Of a DNA stretch of 64,000 nucleotides, positions 1-7,892 are shown one piece after another; within the stretch, counting starts at the first letter, position 1; every line of letters begins with the position of its first letter. Origin of the DNA: Syntrophotalea acetylenivorans. Lineage in GTDB: Bacteria > Desulfobacterota > Desulfuromonadia > Desulfuromonadales > Syntrophotaleaceae. A program made the position numbers and the translations under genes. The notes below the pieces were generated by a model. That model was given only the letters and a program-made list of their open reading frames with translations. It did not search any database and was not told where the DNA came from. The stretch is from positions 1,364,001 to 1,428,000 of the forward strand of contig NZ_CP015519.1 in the NCBI RefSeq assembly GCF_001887775.1, in the 5' to 3' direction.

Positions 1-126
1 TGCGAGCTGTACGAAGAACAGGTGCGCTATGCCCTGCGCCTCCTCGCCGACGGTAAAGAAGATAGCTACCTGTGGGAAGCATGGGATGAGGATACCACCA
101 CCAGCATTGATTTGACGTCTCTGTGA
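1..126 (+). CDS. C-terminal end of an unidentified protein (partial)
   Basis: Frame 1 is open from the window edge to a TGA at 124-126, giving 41 residues with an acidic, polar tail ending in SIDLTSL. The start lies outside the window. The tail has no recognisable motif, so the family cannot be named. It lies 84 bases upstream of cbiK in the same direction and may belong to the same cobalamin or cobalt locus, but a hairpin separates the two. Confidence 0.5.
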   Translation, partial: CELYEEQVRYALRLLADGKEDSYLWEAWDEDTTTSIDLTSL

Positions 127-138
127 GTAGGAGTTCGG

Positions 139-169
139 ACAACCTGCGGGAAGCCTTCCCGCAGGTTGT
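139..169 (+). terminator. Stem-loop between the upstream gene and cbiK
   Basis: A near-perfect 14-15 bp inverted repeat (ACAACCTGCGGGAAG and its complement) follows the first stop codon. No run of T follows, so it is either a weak terminator or an RNA-stabilising hairpin rather than a clear intrinsic terminator. Confidence 0.45.
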
Positions 170-209
170 GAAATCGGGATTTTGGCCTGAATCCACGGAG
201 AGATAAGCC

Positions 210-1073
210 ATGTTCAATCGATTCAAAATAACCCCATGGATGCTGCTTCTCTGTACTCTGTTCGGCTGCACAACCGGAGAACCCGGAGTTACAGCACAAA
301 AGGATAAATCCATGAGTCAAAAACCTCCCGCCATCGTGCTGGTGGCTTTCGGCACCACTTCAAACAGGGGTCGGGAAGTATTCGAGGTCATCGAACAGGC
401 AGCGCGAGAGCGCTATCCGCAACACGACATCTTTTGGGCCTTCACTTCCCAGACCGTTATCAATCGCCTCCGCCTGCGCGGAGTGGTGATACACAACTTG
501 CCGGAGACTCTTGCCCTGCTGCAGGCAGAGGGATACAAACAGGCGGTGCTGCAATCGCTGATGATCGTGCCGGGACAAAAAGACGCGGAAATCGCCAAGG
601 TGCCGACGGGTGCGTTACAGGTCGCCTATGGACAACCACTGATGGCCTCCCCCGAGGATATACGTGATACCGTCGATGCTGTCCGGAGAGATATCGCCGC
701 TGACAGCCCCACGGTTTTCGTAACCCACGGTAACGCCAAATACCCGCAATACAACCGGGCCCTGCTCGATTTCGCCGCCGCCGTCGAAGCACATTTCACC
801 GACGCCTTTACCTGCAGCGTTGAGGGTGAACCCGGTCTGGCCCAGCTCGACATCGCTCGGCAGCAGGCAATAAAAGCCAAGGCTGTACATTTCGTGCCAC
901 TGATGCTGGTAGCCGGCGACCATATTGAAAACGATGTATTGGGGGACGAGTCCGATTCATGGAAGAACCTGGTCGGCGTCCAAATGGCCAGTTGCGCCGC
1001 ACCCTTGGGGTACAACCCGGCGATTCTCGCAATCTTTTTCCGGCACCTCGATACCGCCATGGCCACACTGTAG
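210..1073 (+). CDS. cbiK: Sirohydrochlorin cobaltochelatase CbiK, lipoprotein form
   Basis: This class II chelatase inserts Co2+ into sirohydrochlorin at the start of the anaerobic B12 pathway. The 287 residues match full-length CbiK with its two-lobed fold. The metal-binding histidines appear to be H173 (VTHGN) and H238 (AGDHIEND). Unlike ordinary cytoplasmic CbiK, it starts with a basic residue, a hydrophobic stretch and a lipobox LFGC with the modifiable cysteine at C20, which predicts anchoring on the periplasmic side. Desulfovibrio is known to have an exported CbiK. An in-frame ATG at 312 with its own ribosome-binding site would yield a protein lacking the signal. It is followed by a membrane protein and then the corrin ring genes, so cobalt supply to B12 synthesis is the natural role. 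Chelation of another metal, as in haem transport, cannot be excluded. Confidence 0.9.
   Translation: MFNRFKITPWMLLLCTLFGCTTGEPGVTAQKDKSMSQKPPAIVLVAFGTTSNRGREVFEVIEQAARERYPQHDIFWAFTSQTVINRLRLRGVVIHNLPETLALLQAEGYKQAVLQSLMIVPGQKDAEIAKVPTGALQVAYGQPLMASPEDIRDTVDAVRRDIAADSPTVFVTHGNAKYPQYNRALLDFAAAVEAHFTDAFTCSVEGEPGLAQLDIARQQAIKAKAVHFVPLMLVAGDHIENDVLGDESDSWKNLVGVQMASCAAPLGYNPAILAIFFRHLDTAMATL
301..314 (+). promoter_or_regulatory. Internal ribosome-binding site and ATG inside cbiK
   Basis: The sequence AAAAGGAT followed by seven bases and ATG at 312 lies in frame with cbiK, at codon 35. Translation from here would produce CbiK starting MSQKPP, close to where cytoplasmic family members begin, without the lipoprotein signal. 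Whether it is used is unknown. Confidence 0.4.
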
Positions 1074-1084
1074 GGAGAAAAGCA

Positions 1085-2290
1085 GTGACATCGATACGTT
1101 ACTTTCCGATTTTACTTGCCTTGATCTCCTTGCTGTCCTTGGGGACCCTTGGCTTTGTGGGCTTGACGCCCCCGGCCATGGCCGCCGCTTCCCAGACTGA
1201 GACGGCCCTCCGGCCCGAAAAGGTGCAGGCTGAAGGCGCTCGGGGCCGCGCTCTTGAGAGAGCACGGCACCAAGCCAGGGAGAATCCTTCGGCCTACCGC
1301 AGTTGGAAACGTCAGCTGCCTTTCTGGCCGCGTAAAACAGTACTGCTTATTGAACTGGCGTTCATGATCACCATCGGCATCCTCATCGGCCAGGTACTTG
1401 AGGTGGCCGGCTGGATCGGCGTGTTGTCGGTGCTGGCCTGGCCGCTGATACGCCTGGGGCGCCTGCCGAAGGCTGCCGGACCGGCTTTCATCATGGCATT
1501 TCAGTCCGGGGCGGTAGCCAACAGCATGCTGGTCACCTACAGGGACGAAGGCACCCTCAACAACCGTCATCTTTACACCTCGGTGCTGGTGGTTTCCTGC
1601 CTCTCGCTGTTTGCCCACCTGCCGACCTTCATCGTCCCCTTGGGATTCGCCTTCGGTTGGATGGCCACCGGCGCTCTGTTCGGGGTCCGGTTCGCCGCTA
1701 TCGCCCTGGAAATCATACTGGTGTTGATCGTCTCCAGCTGGCTAAGCCGACGCTGGAGTGAGAACCGAACCGACTTCAACGTTCCGGCACAGACAGCGGT
1801 CATCGAGGGTGTCAGGTCGGGTCGACCGGCCTTTGCCAGCCGGGAATTCTGGCGAAAGGTCTGGAAGCGCTCGCAGCGCACCCTGCGGCGCCTGCTGCTG
1901 TATGTGGTCCCGACCTTCGTGGTCATGGCATTGCTCGAACAGTTCCAGGCATTCGATTTTCTGGCCGCCTGGCTTCCGGGGCTGTTCAAACCATCATTTT
2001 TACCACCCCAATCGGTGGCCATCATCCCCGCTCAGGCGGTGAACATGTACAACGGAGCCATCGCCGCGGCCAACTTCATCGACGCCGGCAATCTCACCAC
2101 CAAGCAGGCCGTCACTACAATCCTGCTCGGTTCGGTGATCACCGCGCCGATCCGCACCCTGCGCCACGCCTTGCCCACCTACCTAGCCACTCTGGGCGCC
2201 CGCCCGGGCACGGTGATGGCTTTCAGTGCGCAGGCCTTGCGGGTCCTGTTCGTACTGCTGTGTACCTGGGTAATGGTACTGGTTTGGTAA
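1085..2290 (+). CDS. Nucleoside-recognition (Gate) domain membrane protein with signal peptide
   Basis: The likely start is the GTG at 1085, 12 bases after the cbiK stop with AGGGAGA upstream; an earlier in-frame start would overlap cbiK. The 401 residues begin with a signal-like segment ending in AMA, then a charged stretch, then about eight hydrophobic segments with the small-residue-rich pattern of Gate domains (for example the AFQSGAVANSM region and the PAQAVNMYNGAIAAANF region). Gate proteins are poorly understood transporters or pores. Its place directly after a cobalt chelatase and before cobI suggests a link to cobalt or corrinoid movement, which is inference only. A cluster of arginines and lysines lies in the loop before residue 280. 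Confidence 0.7.
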   Translation: MTSIRYFPILLALISLLSLGTLGFVGLTPPAMAAASQTETALRPEKVQAEGARGRALERARHQARENPSAYRSWKRQLPFWPRKTVLLIELAFMITIGILIGQVLEVAGWIGVLSVLAWPLIRLGRLPKAAGPAFIMAFQSGAVANSMLVTYRDEGTLNNRHLYTSVLVVSCLSLFAHLPTFIVPLGFAFGWMATGALFGVRFAAIALEIILVLIVSSWLSRRWSENRTDFNVPAQTAVIEGVRSGRPAFASREFWRKVWKRSQRTLRRLLLYVVPTFVVMALLEQFQAFDFLAAWLPGLFKPSFLPPQSVAIIPAQAVNMYNGAIAAANFIDAGNLTTKQAVTTILLGSVITAPIRTLRHALPTYLATLGARPGTVMAFSAQALRVLFVLLCTWVMVLVW

Positions 2291-2386
2291 GGGCGATCTT
2301 TATGATCGACCCGCACCGGGACATTAGTTGCTCTGTCCATTTACCGGGGACGAATCCATGATTAGCCCCTACGAGGAATTATCCAT

Positions 2387-3157
2387 ATGACTATCAAAAC
2401 AAAAAAATGCCAACCCGGCCATTTCTATGCCGTCGGCGTCGGCCCCGGGTCCCCAGACCTGATTACTTTGCGGGCCGCCGGCCTGATCGAATCCGCCGAT
2501 ACGGTGATCGTTCCCCGGTCGGAACTCGCCGGAGAAAGCCTGGCCCTGGTCACCATCCGCGATTTGATTGCCGATCAGGAAGTCATGGAACACGTCTATC
2601 CCATGAAGCGCGATTCGGCGAAGACGCGGGCCTGCTGGGCGGAGGTAGCCGCAGAGGTCGCTGCACGGACCAGCGCCGGGCTGTCGGTCGTCCAGGTCAC
2701 TATCGGCGATCCGATGATTTACAGCACCAGTTCCTATCTCATCGAAAGTCTTGTCGAGCTGCTCCCGGCCGAATGCATTCATGTCACTCCCGGTATCAGC
2801 GCATTTCAGGCCACGGCCTCGATCCTAGGCGAACCACTGACCCTGCAGGAGGACCGTCTCTGCATCATGCCCGCCACCGACATGGACGAGGTGAGCCGCG
2901 CTCTGGACCGTTGCGAAACCCTGGTCCTCTACAAAGTCGGACCGCGCCTGCGTCAATTGGGCGCCTTACTTGAAACCCGCAATCTGCTCGATCAGGCCCG
3001 ACTGGCCAGTTATGTAGAACAGGACGGCAGGGAAGCTATTTTCCATGATTTCCGCAAAGCCCTTGCCGATGAAACCCACGGCTACATGTCGACGGTTATT
3101 GTTCGCCTTGGACGCCGCTCCTGGGAGCAAACTTCCGGGGCGAGAAAGGCCGTCTGA
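2387..3157 (+). CDS. cbiL: Precorrin-2/cobalt-factor II C20-methyltransferase
   Basis: This SAM-dependent enzyme adds the C20 methyl group in corrin synthesis (CobI/CbiL family). The 256-residue protein has the tetrapyrrole methylase fold: an N-terminal GVGPGSPDLITLRA loop that binds SAM, the GDPMIYST motif near residue 105, and the PGISAFQATASILG segment. A good ribosome-binding site (GAGGAA) lies before the ATG. A 96-base gap separates it from the Gate protein, and the CbiD gene follows after two bases, so the two are probably co-transcribed. The anaerobic (cobalt-early) version is favoured because CbiK, CbiD and CbiG are present. Confidence 0.92.
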   Translation: MTIKTKKCQPGHFYAVGVGPGSPDLITLRAAGLIESADTVIVPRSELAGESLALVTIRDLIADQEVMEHVYPMKRDSAKTRACWAEVAAEVAARTSAGLSVVQVTIGDPMIYSTSSYLIESLVELLPAECIHVTPGISAFQATASILGEPLTLQEDRLCIMPATDMDEVSRALDRCETLVLYKVGPRLRQLGALLETRNLLDQARLASYVEQDGREAIFHDFRKALADETHGYMSTVIVRLGRRSWEQTSGARKAV

Positions 3158-3159
3158 GC

Positions 3160-4212
3160 ATGGGCGGCCTGCAGAGCGGATTCACCACCGGCGCCTGTGC
3201 GGCAGCGGCGGCCAAAGCCGCTGCCTGTTTGCTGTCCGAAGGGACGATGCACGATGCGATAACCATTCCCCTGCCGGACGGCACACGGGAATCGCTGCCT
3301 CTGTCCTATGTCCGGGCCCTGCCTGACGGCGCGGAAGCAGCCGTATGCAAGCAGGCCGGTGACGATCCCGATGTCACCGACGGAGCCCTGGTCATCACCC
3401 GCATCGCCTGGGTGGACGGCGACATCCAGTTTCATGCCGGAGAAGGGGTCGGTATTATTACCAAACCGGGACTGGCACTGCCCCCCGGAGAACCGGCCAT
3501 CAATCCCGGCCCCCGTGCCATGATCAAGGCCGCAGTGCGGGAAGTAACCGATCTCGGCCTGCGCATCACCGTGGTCATCCCGGCCGGAAAGGAACTCGCG
3601 GCCCGTACCTTCAATCCCCGTCTGGGAATTGAAGGCGGCATCTCGGTCCTTGGCACCACCGGCAGAGTGCGGCCCTTCAGTCTCGAAGCGGTTCGCAAAA
3701 CCATGGAGTGCGCCTATAACGTAACCCTGGCCTCGGGGAACCGTCACCCCGTGCTGGTGCCCGGGCATATCGGCGAAAGGGCGGCACGCAGGCATTTCCG
3801 ATTAACTGACGAGCAGCTCGTTGAGGCCGGCAACGAATGGGGGTTCATGATCGACCTGGTCTTGCGTAAGACGCCTGCAGCCCTGCTGGTGCTGGGACAT
3901 CCCGGTAAACTGGCCAAGCTCCCCCTGGGTCACTGGGACACCCATTCGAGCCGATCTGCCAGCCCGGTGCCCTCGGTCAGGACACTGGCCGCCCAGGTCC
4001 TTAACTGCACGGTTGCTGAAGCGACTACGGTGGAAGGAGTCTTTGCCGATTTAACCCCGGAGCAACAGAAATACCTCGGGGATGCGCTGGCCGAAGCAGT
4101 TCAGGTCGCCATCAGCCGCCGCCTTAACTACAGCGTGCCGGTCTCGGCCGTACTCATCAACCTCGCCGGGGATCTCCTTGGCTCCAGCGGAGATTTGACA
4201 CCATGGCAATAA
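3160..4212 (+). CDS. cbiD: Cobalt-precorrin-5B C1-methyltransferase CbiD
   Basis: CbiD methylates C1 of cobalt-precorrin-5B and is a marker of the anaerobic pathway. The 350 residues begin with the typical SGFTTGACAAAAAKAA signature and contain the PGEPAINPGPRAMI and GIEGGISVLGTTG motifs expected for the family, as well as a central DTHSSRSA stretch. Length is normal. The start follows the cobI stop by two bases and the 3' end overlaps cbiE by ten bases, which fits tight translational coupling in one operon. Confidence 0.95.
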   Translation: MGGLQSGFTTGACAAAAAKAAACLLSEGTMHDAITIPLPDGTRESLPLSYVRALPDGAEAAVCKQAGDDPDVTDGALVITRIAWVDGDIQFHAGEGVGIITKPGLALPPGEPAINPGPRAMIKAAVREVTDLGLRITVVIPAGKELAARTFNPRLGIEGGISVLGTTGRVRPFSLEAVRKTMECAYNVTLASGNRHPVLVPGHIGERAARRHFRLTDEQLVEAGNEWGFMIDLVLRKTPAALLVLGHPGKLAKLPLGHWDTHSSRSASPVPSVRTLAAQVLNCTVAEATTVEGVFADLTPEQQKYLGDALAEAVQVAISRRLNYSVPVSAVLINLAGDLLGSSGDLTPWQ

Positions 4213-4847
4213 CGGACAAACCGATCACCATCGTCGGCTGCGGCCCCGGTGGTCCGGCCTACCTGACGGACGCGGCCCGGCATGCCGTGGAACATGCCGG
4301 CCTGTTGGTCGCCGCCAACCGGCTGCTGGAACTCTTTCCGGAAGCCCAAGCCGAGCGGTTGGCCGTAGGCGCGGATATCGCCGCGGTCCTGCAAACCATG
4401 GAAACCCGCCTGGGCCAGCTGCCCATGGTGGTGTTGGTCACCGGCGACCCCGGCATGCACAGCCTGGCCCGGCCGGTGGTACGTCATTTTGGTCGCGCCC
4501 TGTGCCGCATCATTCCCGGCATCAGTTCTGTGCAGGCCGCTTTCGCCGCTGCCGGCCTCGACTGGATGGACGCCCGGATCCTCAGCGCCCACGGGACCCT
4601 TCCGGAGGTCGATCACGACGACCTCGAAGCCGTGGATAAAATCGCCGTGCTGGCAGGATCACAATCTGCCCTGCGCTGGATCGCCGACTTAGCTAAACGC
4701 CTCGCCCCGCGCTGGATACTGGTCTGCGAAGAACTGACCCTGCCGGGCGAAACCGTTACCAAAGTAACAGCCGACATATTGGCAAGGATGGAAGCAAGCC
4801 CCAGAACGGTGGTGCTGTTATTGCACCCGGCGGTCTGGGATATTTAG
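4203..4847 (+). CDS. cbiE: Precorrin-6Y/cobalt-precorrin-7 C5-methyltransferase CbiE
   Basis: CbiE adds the C5 methyl group. The 214-residue protein has the tetrapyrrole methylase motifs GCGPGGPAYLTDAA (SAM loop), TGDPGMHS and PGISSVQAAFAAAG. It is the stand-alone form: there is no C-terminal CbiT domain, and no separate cbiT (C15 methylation and decarboxylation) was found in this cluster. The start overlaps the end of cbiD. A 24-base gap containing AAGGAGA precedes the next gene. Confidence 0.9.
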   Translation: MAITDKPITIVGCGPGGPAYLTDAARHAVEHAGLLVAANRLLELFPEAQAERLAVGADIAAVLQTMETRLGQLPMVVLVTGDPGMHSLARPVVRHFGRALCRIIPGISSVQAAFAAAGLDWMDARILSAHGTLPEVDHDDLEAVDKIAVLAGSQSALRWIADLAKRLAPRWILVCEELTLPGETVTKVTADILARMEASPRTVVLLLHPAVWDI

Positions 4848-4871
4848 CCATTTCCCGCAAGGAGATAATAT

Positions 4872-5630
4872 ATGAAAGTCTACTTCATCGGCGCCGGCCC
4901 CGGCGATCCGGAACTCGTTACGCTCAAGGCAAAACGCCTGCTGAACTCCTGCTCTATCTGCATCTATGCCGGCTCGCTGGTCAACCCCGCGGTGCTCGAC
5001 CACCTGCCGGCAGGGGCCGAACGCTACGATTCCGCCGTCATGAGCCTGGATGAAATCACGGTGCTATTCGAAAGCGCCCGACAGCGTGACCTGAACGTGG
5101 TGCGGCTGCACTCCGGGGACCCGTCTATCTATGGCGCCATCCGCGAGCAGATGAACGAGCTTGACCGGCTCGACATTTCTTACGAAGTCATACCCGGCGT
5201 CAGTTCTTTCCAGGCGGCGGCCGCCGCCCTGTGCACGGAACTGACGGCACCGGAGATATCCCAAACCATCATTCTGACCCGCACGGCGGGTCGCACGCCG
5301 ATGCCGGAAGATCAGGATCTGTTGAAACTGGCCAAAAGCAACGCCACCCTGTGCATCTTTCTCTCGGCGCATAAAATAGGCGAAGTCGCCTCCACCCTGT
5401 CCGGCCATTACGGCAGCGGATGCCCCGTCGCCGTGGTCTATCATGCCTCCTGGCCTGATCAACTTATCCTACGGGGCACTCTGGACGATATCGGCGCGCA
5501 GGCGGATAGCGCGGGGATCACCAAAACCGCTATGATCGTGGTGGGCTGGGCCCTGTCGCGGGACATACCGGTTTCCAAACTCTACGACGCCGGATTTTCC
5601 CACGAATACCGCCGGGCCAAAACATCATGA
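4872..5630 (+). CDS. cbiF: Precorrin-4/cobalt-precorrin-4 C11-methyltransferase CbiF
   Basis: CbiF (CobM) methylates C11. The 252 residues show the family signatures GAGPGDPELVTLKA, YAGSLVNP, the HSGDPSIYGA motif and PGVSSFQAAAA, all in the usual order. It has a strong AAGGAG ribosome-binding site. It overlaps cbiG by four bases (ATGA), so the two are co-translated. Length is typical for the family and no unusual feature is seen. Confidence 0.95.
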   Translation: MKVYFIGAGPGDPELVTLKAKRLLNSCSICIYAGSLVNPAVLDHLPAGAERYDSAVMSLDEITVLFESARQRDLNVVRLHSGDPSIYGAIREQMNELDRLDISYEVIPGVSSFQAAAAALCTELTAPEISQTIILTRTAGRTPMPEDQDLLKLAKSNATLCIFLSAHKIGEVASTLSGHYGSGCPVAVVYHASWPDQLILRGTLDDIGAQADSAGITKTAMIVVGWALSRDIPVSKLYDAGFSHEYRRAKTS

Positions 5631-6457
5631 GCGTCGCCCTGGTTTCCCTGTCAGCCGAGGGGCTGGCCATAGCCCGTAAACTGGCTCCTCACCTGCCCGG
5701 TGCCGAAATCCATGCACATGAATGCGTCGGCCGATCGCCTGATGCCGCTGCCTTTTCCGGGGTAGTTCCCCTCACCCGGGAACTGTTCAGCCGCTGCCGG
5801 GGCATCGTCTACATCATGCCGAGCGGAGTGGCGGTACGAGCCATCGCCCCGCTCATCGAGCACAAACTCCGGGATCCGGCGGTGGTGGTCGTCGATGTCC
5901 TCGGCCGTTGGGCGATCAGCCTGCTGTGCGGCCACGAGGGGGGCGCCAATGACCTGACTCTGCATATCGCCAATCTGCTGGAGGCCGAACCGGTCATCAC
6001 GACCACTTCGGAAGCCGCCAAAAACCTCATCGTCGGAGTCGGCTGTCGGCGTGGCACTCCGGCCGACACCATCGTAGCCGCCGTTACGGAAGGACTGGCC
6101 CTGGTCGGCCACAACCCCGGCGAAGTGCGCTATCTCGCTTCGGCCGATCTCAAGGCCGACGAAGCCGGGCTGTTGGAGACAGCCGAGCGTCTCGACATAC
6201 CCCTGCGACTGATTTCCGGCGCCGAAATCCGCGCCAGCAGCCGCAATTTCAACATATCCGCTTTTGTTCAGGACAAGGTCGCTTTGCCGGCCGTAGCCGA
6301 GCCCGCCGCCCTGTTGGCGGGAAGGAGGACCCGATTAATACTACCGAAAACCATCATCAAGAGTGTCACCGTGGCGATCGCCCGGGAAAACTGTTCGTGG
6401 TCGGCATCGGACCCGGCAACCGCCTCGATCGAACCCGCCGGGCCGAGCAGGCCATAG
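5627..6457 (+). CDS. cbiG: Cobalt-precorrin-5A hydrolase CbiG
   Basis: CbiG opens the delta-lactone of cobalt-precorrin-5A and releases acetaldehyde. The 276-residue protein has the N-terminal CbiG domain (GIVYIMPSGVAVRAIAPLI and the LCGHEGGANDLT motif) and the C-terminal domain (GVGCRRGTPADTI; ADLKADEAGLLE). It is shorter than many CbiG proteins because the middle linker is minimal. The last 25 or so residues do not look like the family and lie over the start of cobJ, so they are probably an unselected tail created by the overlap. Confidence 0.92.
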   Translation: MSVALVSLSAEGLAIARKLAPHLPGAEIHAHECVGRSPDAAAFSGVVPLTRELFSRCRGIVYIMPSGVAVRAIAPLIEHKLRDPAVVVVDVLGRWAISLLCGHEGGANDLTLHIANLLEAEPVITTTSEAAKNLIVGVGCRRGTPADTIVAAVTEGLALVGHNPGEVRYLASADLKADEAGLLETAERLDIPLRLISGAEIRASSRNFNISAFVQDKVALPAVAEPAALLAGRRTRLILPKTIIKSVTVAIARENCSWSASDPATASIEPAGPSRP

Positions 6458-7113
6458 CGGACTGTCAGGTCGTCGCCGGTTACCATCTGTACCTGGAACA
6501 TATCGCCGATCTGACCGCCGGCAAGGACCGTATCGCCTCGGGAATGATGCAGGAGACCGAGCGGTGCCGCGCGGCGTTGCAACGGGCGACCGAAGGCGCC
6601 GTGGTCGCCCTGGTGTCTTCTGGCGATCCCGGCGTGTACGGCATGGCGGGGCTGGCACTTGAAATGGCTGCTGCCGAAGGGTTTGACGTGGCCATCGAAA
6701 TCGTGCCTGGCATCTCCGCGGCCAACACGGCCGCCGCGCGCCTGGGAGCCCCGCTGATGCTCGATTACGCCTGCATCAGCCTCAGCGACCTGCTGGTGCC
6801 CTGGGAGTCCATCTGCACCCGGCTGGAGGCGCTGGCCGCCGCCGACCTGGTAGTGGCCCTGTACAACCCGCGCAGCAAAAAACGCATTCGCCAGCTTGAA
6901 GAAGCCGTGGCCATCATGCGGCAGCACCGCGATGACAGTACACCGGTCGGTATCGTCACCGCCATCGGAGAAACAGATGAGCAGATCACCCTGACGACCC
7001 TCGATCGACTGCCCGGGGCCGAGGTCGGCATGCGCAGCACGGTCATCATCGGCAACAGTACGTCCCTGTGCCTGAACGGCCGGCTGATTACGCCGAGGGG
7101 TTACCGCTTATGA
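6334..7113 (+). CDS. cobJ: Precorrin-3B/cobalt-factor III C17-methyltransferase
   Basis: CobJ/CbiH contracts the ring while methylating C17. The core has GIGPGNRLDRTRRA, the SSGDPGVYGMAG motif and PGISAANTAAARLG. The start is awkward. The usual first strand KLFVVGIGPG lies upstream of the first ordinary start codon in this frame (GTG at 6397), which would cut into it. The only well-placed Shine-Dalgarno, AAGGAGG at 6322-6328, is five bases before an ATT at 6334 in the right frame, so an ATT start is proposed (259 residues). CTG at 6391 is the alternative. The gene overlaps cbiG by more than 100 bases and cbiJ by four. Confidence 0.85.
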   Translation: MNTTENHHQECHRGDRPGKLFVVGIGPGNRLDRTRRAEQAIADCQVVAGYHLYLEHIADLTAGKDRIASGMMQETERCRAALQRATEGAVVALVSSGDPGVYGMAGLALEMAAAEGFDVAIEIVPGISAANTAAARLGAPLMLDYACISLSDLLVPWESICTRLEALAAADLVVALYNPRSKKRIRQLEEAVAIMRQHRDDSTPVGIVTAIGETDEQITLTTLDRLPGAEVGMRSTVIIGNSTSLCLNGRLITPRGYRL

Positions 7114-7892
7114 TCATGCTCCTCGGCGGCACCAGCGAAACGGCACCAATGACCCGGGCCCTTCTGCAAGCCGGATACCGGGTCCTGGTCTCAACGGCGA
7201 CGGACGCACCCCTGGCCCTGCCGGAACATTCGCGACTGGAACGCCGCCATGGCCGTCTCGATGGGATGGCCATGGCGGACCTGATGCGCCGCCGACATGT
7301 CGGGGTGCTGATCGACGCGGCCCATCCCTATGCCTCCCGCGCCCGGCAAGAAGCACAGAAGGCCGCGGCTGCGTTGAGTCTCCCTTATCTGCGCTGGGAA
7401 AGACCCGGTACCGATTTCAACGGTTTCCCCGTGATTGCGGCCGAGGATCACGAAAAGGCAGCGGAGCTTGCCTTTGCCGACGGCCGGCCGGTACTGCTAA
7501 CCACCGGTTCCAGGCATTTATTACCCTATACAACCCGGGCCCGCCAAACCGGCATCCGTCTACGGGCCAGGGTCCTCCCCCATGAAGAATCCCGAATCGC
7601 CGTGCTGCAAGCCGGGTTGTCAACCGAAGAAGTAATCTTCGGCAAGGGGCCGTTTTCCGTCGAGTGCAACCGCCGGCATATACGCCGGCATGACATCGGT
7701 GTTCTGGTCACCAAGGACAGCGGCGAAGCCGGAGGGGTTCCGGCCAAACTGCAGGCGGCACGTCTAGAACATTGTATCATTATCGTCGTGCAACGCCCTG
7801 CCGTCTCCAACCCGTATCCGCGATTCAACCATCTTCCGGAACTGCTTGCCACCCTGGCCTCCATCGTTCCACCCCAGACTGCCACCGACTGA
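7110..7892 (+). CDS. cbiJ: Precorrin-6A/cobalt-precorrin-6A reductase
   Basis: CbiJ/CobK reduces the macrocycle with NAD(P)H. The ATG at 7110 overlaps the cobJ stop as ATGA and directly begins the conserved MIMLLGGTSE nucleotide-binding segment; an earlier in-frame start would add non-family residues. Further family features are the LIDAAHPYASRA motif, the PYLRWERPG segment and the C-terminal TKDSGEAGGVPAKLQAA motif. The 260 residues match the usual size. It is the last gene of the cobalamin run and is followed by about 500 bases without a gene. Confidence 0.92.
   Translation: MIMLLGGTSETAPMTRALLQAGYRVLVSTATDAPLALPEHSRLERRHGRLDGMAMADLMRRRHVGVLIDAAHPYASRARQEAQKAAAALSLPYLRWERPGTDFNGFPVIAAEDHEKAAELAFADGRPVLLTTGSRHLLPYTTRARQTGIRLRARVLPHEESRIAVLQAGLSTEEVIFGKGPFSVECNRRHIRRHDIGVLVTKDSGEAGGVPAKLQAARLEHCIIIVVQRPAVSNPYPRFNHLPELLATLASIVPPQTATD

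Noticed and set aside
6383-6400. Programmed -1 frameshift joining CbiG and CobJ
   Set aside because: The run CGGGAAAAC is not a good slippery heptamer in the cbiG frame, and a strong ribosome-binding site for separate cobJ initiation exists.
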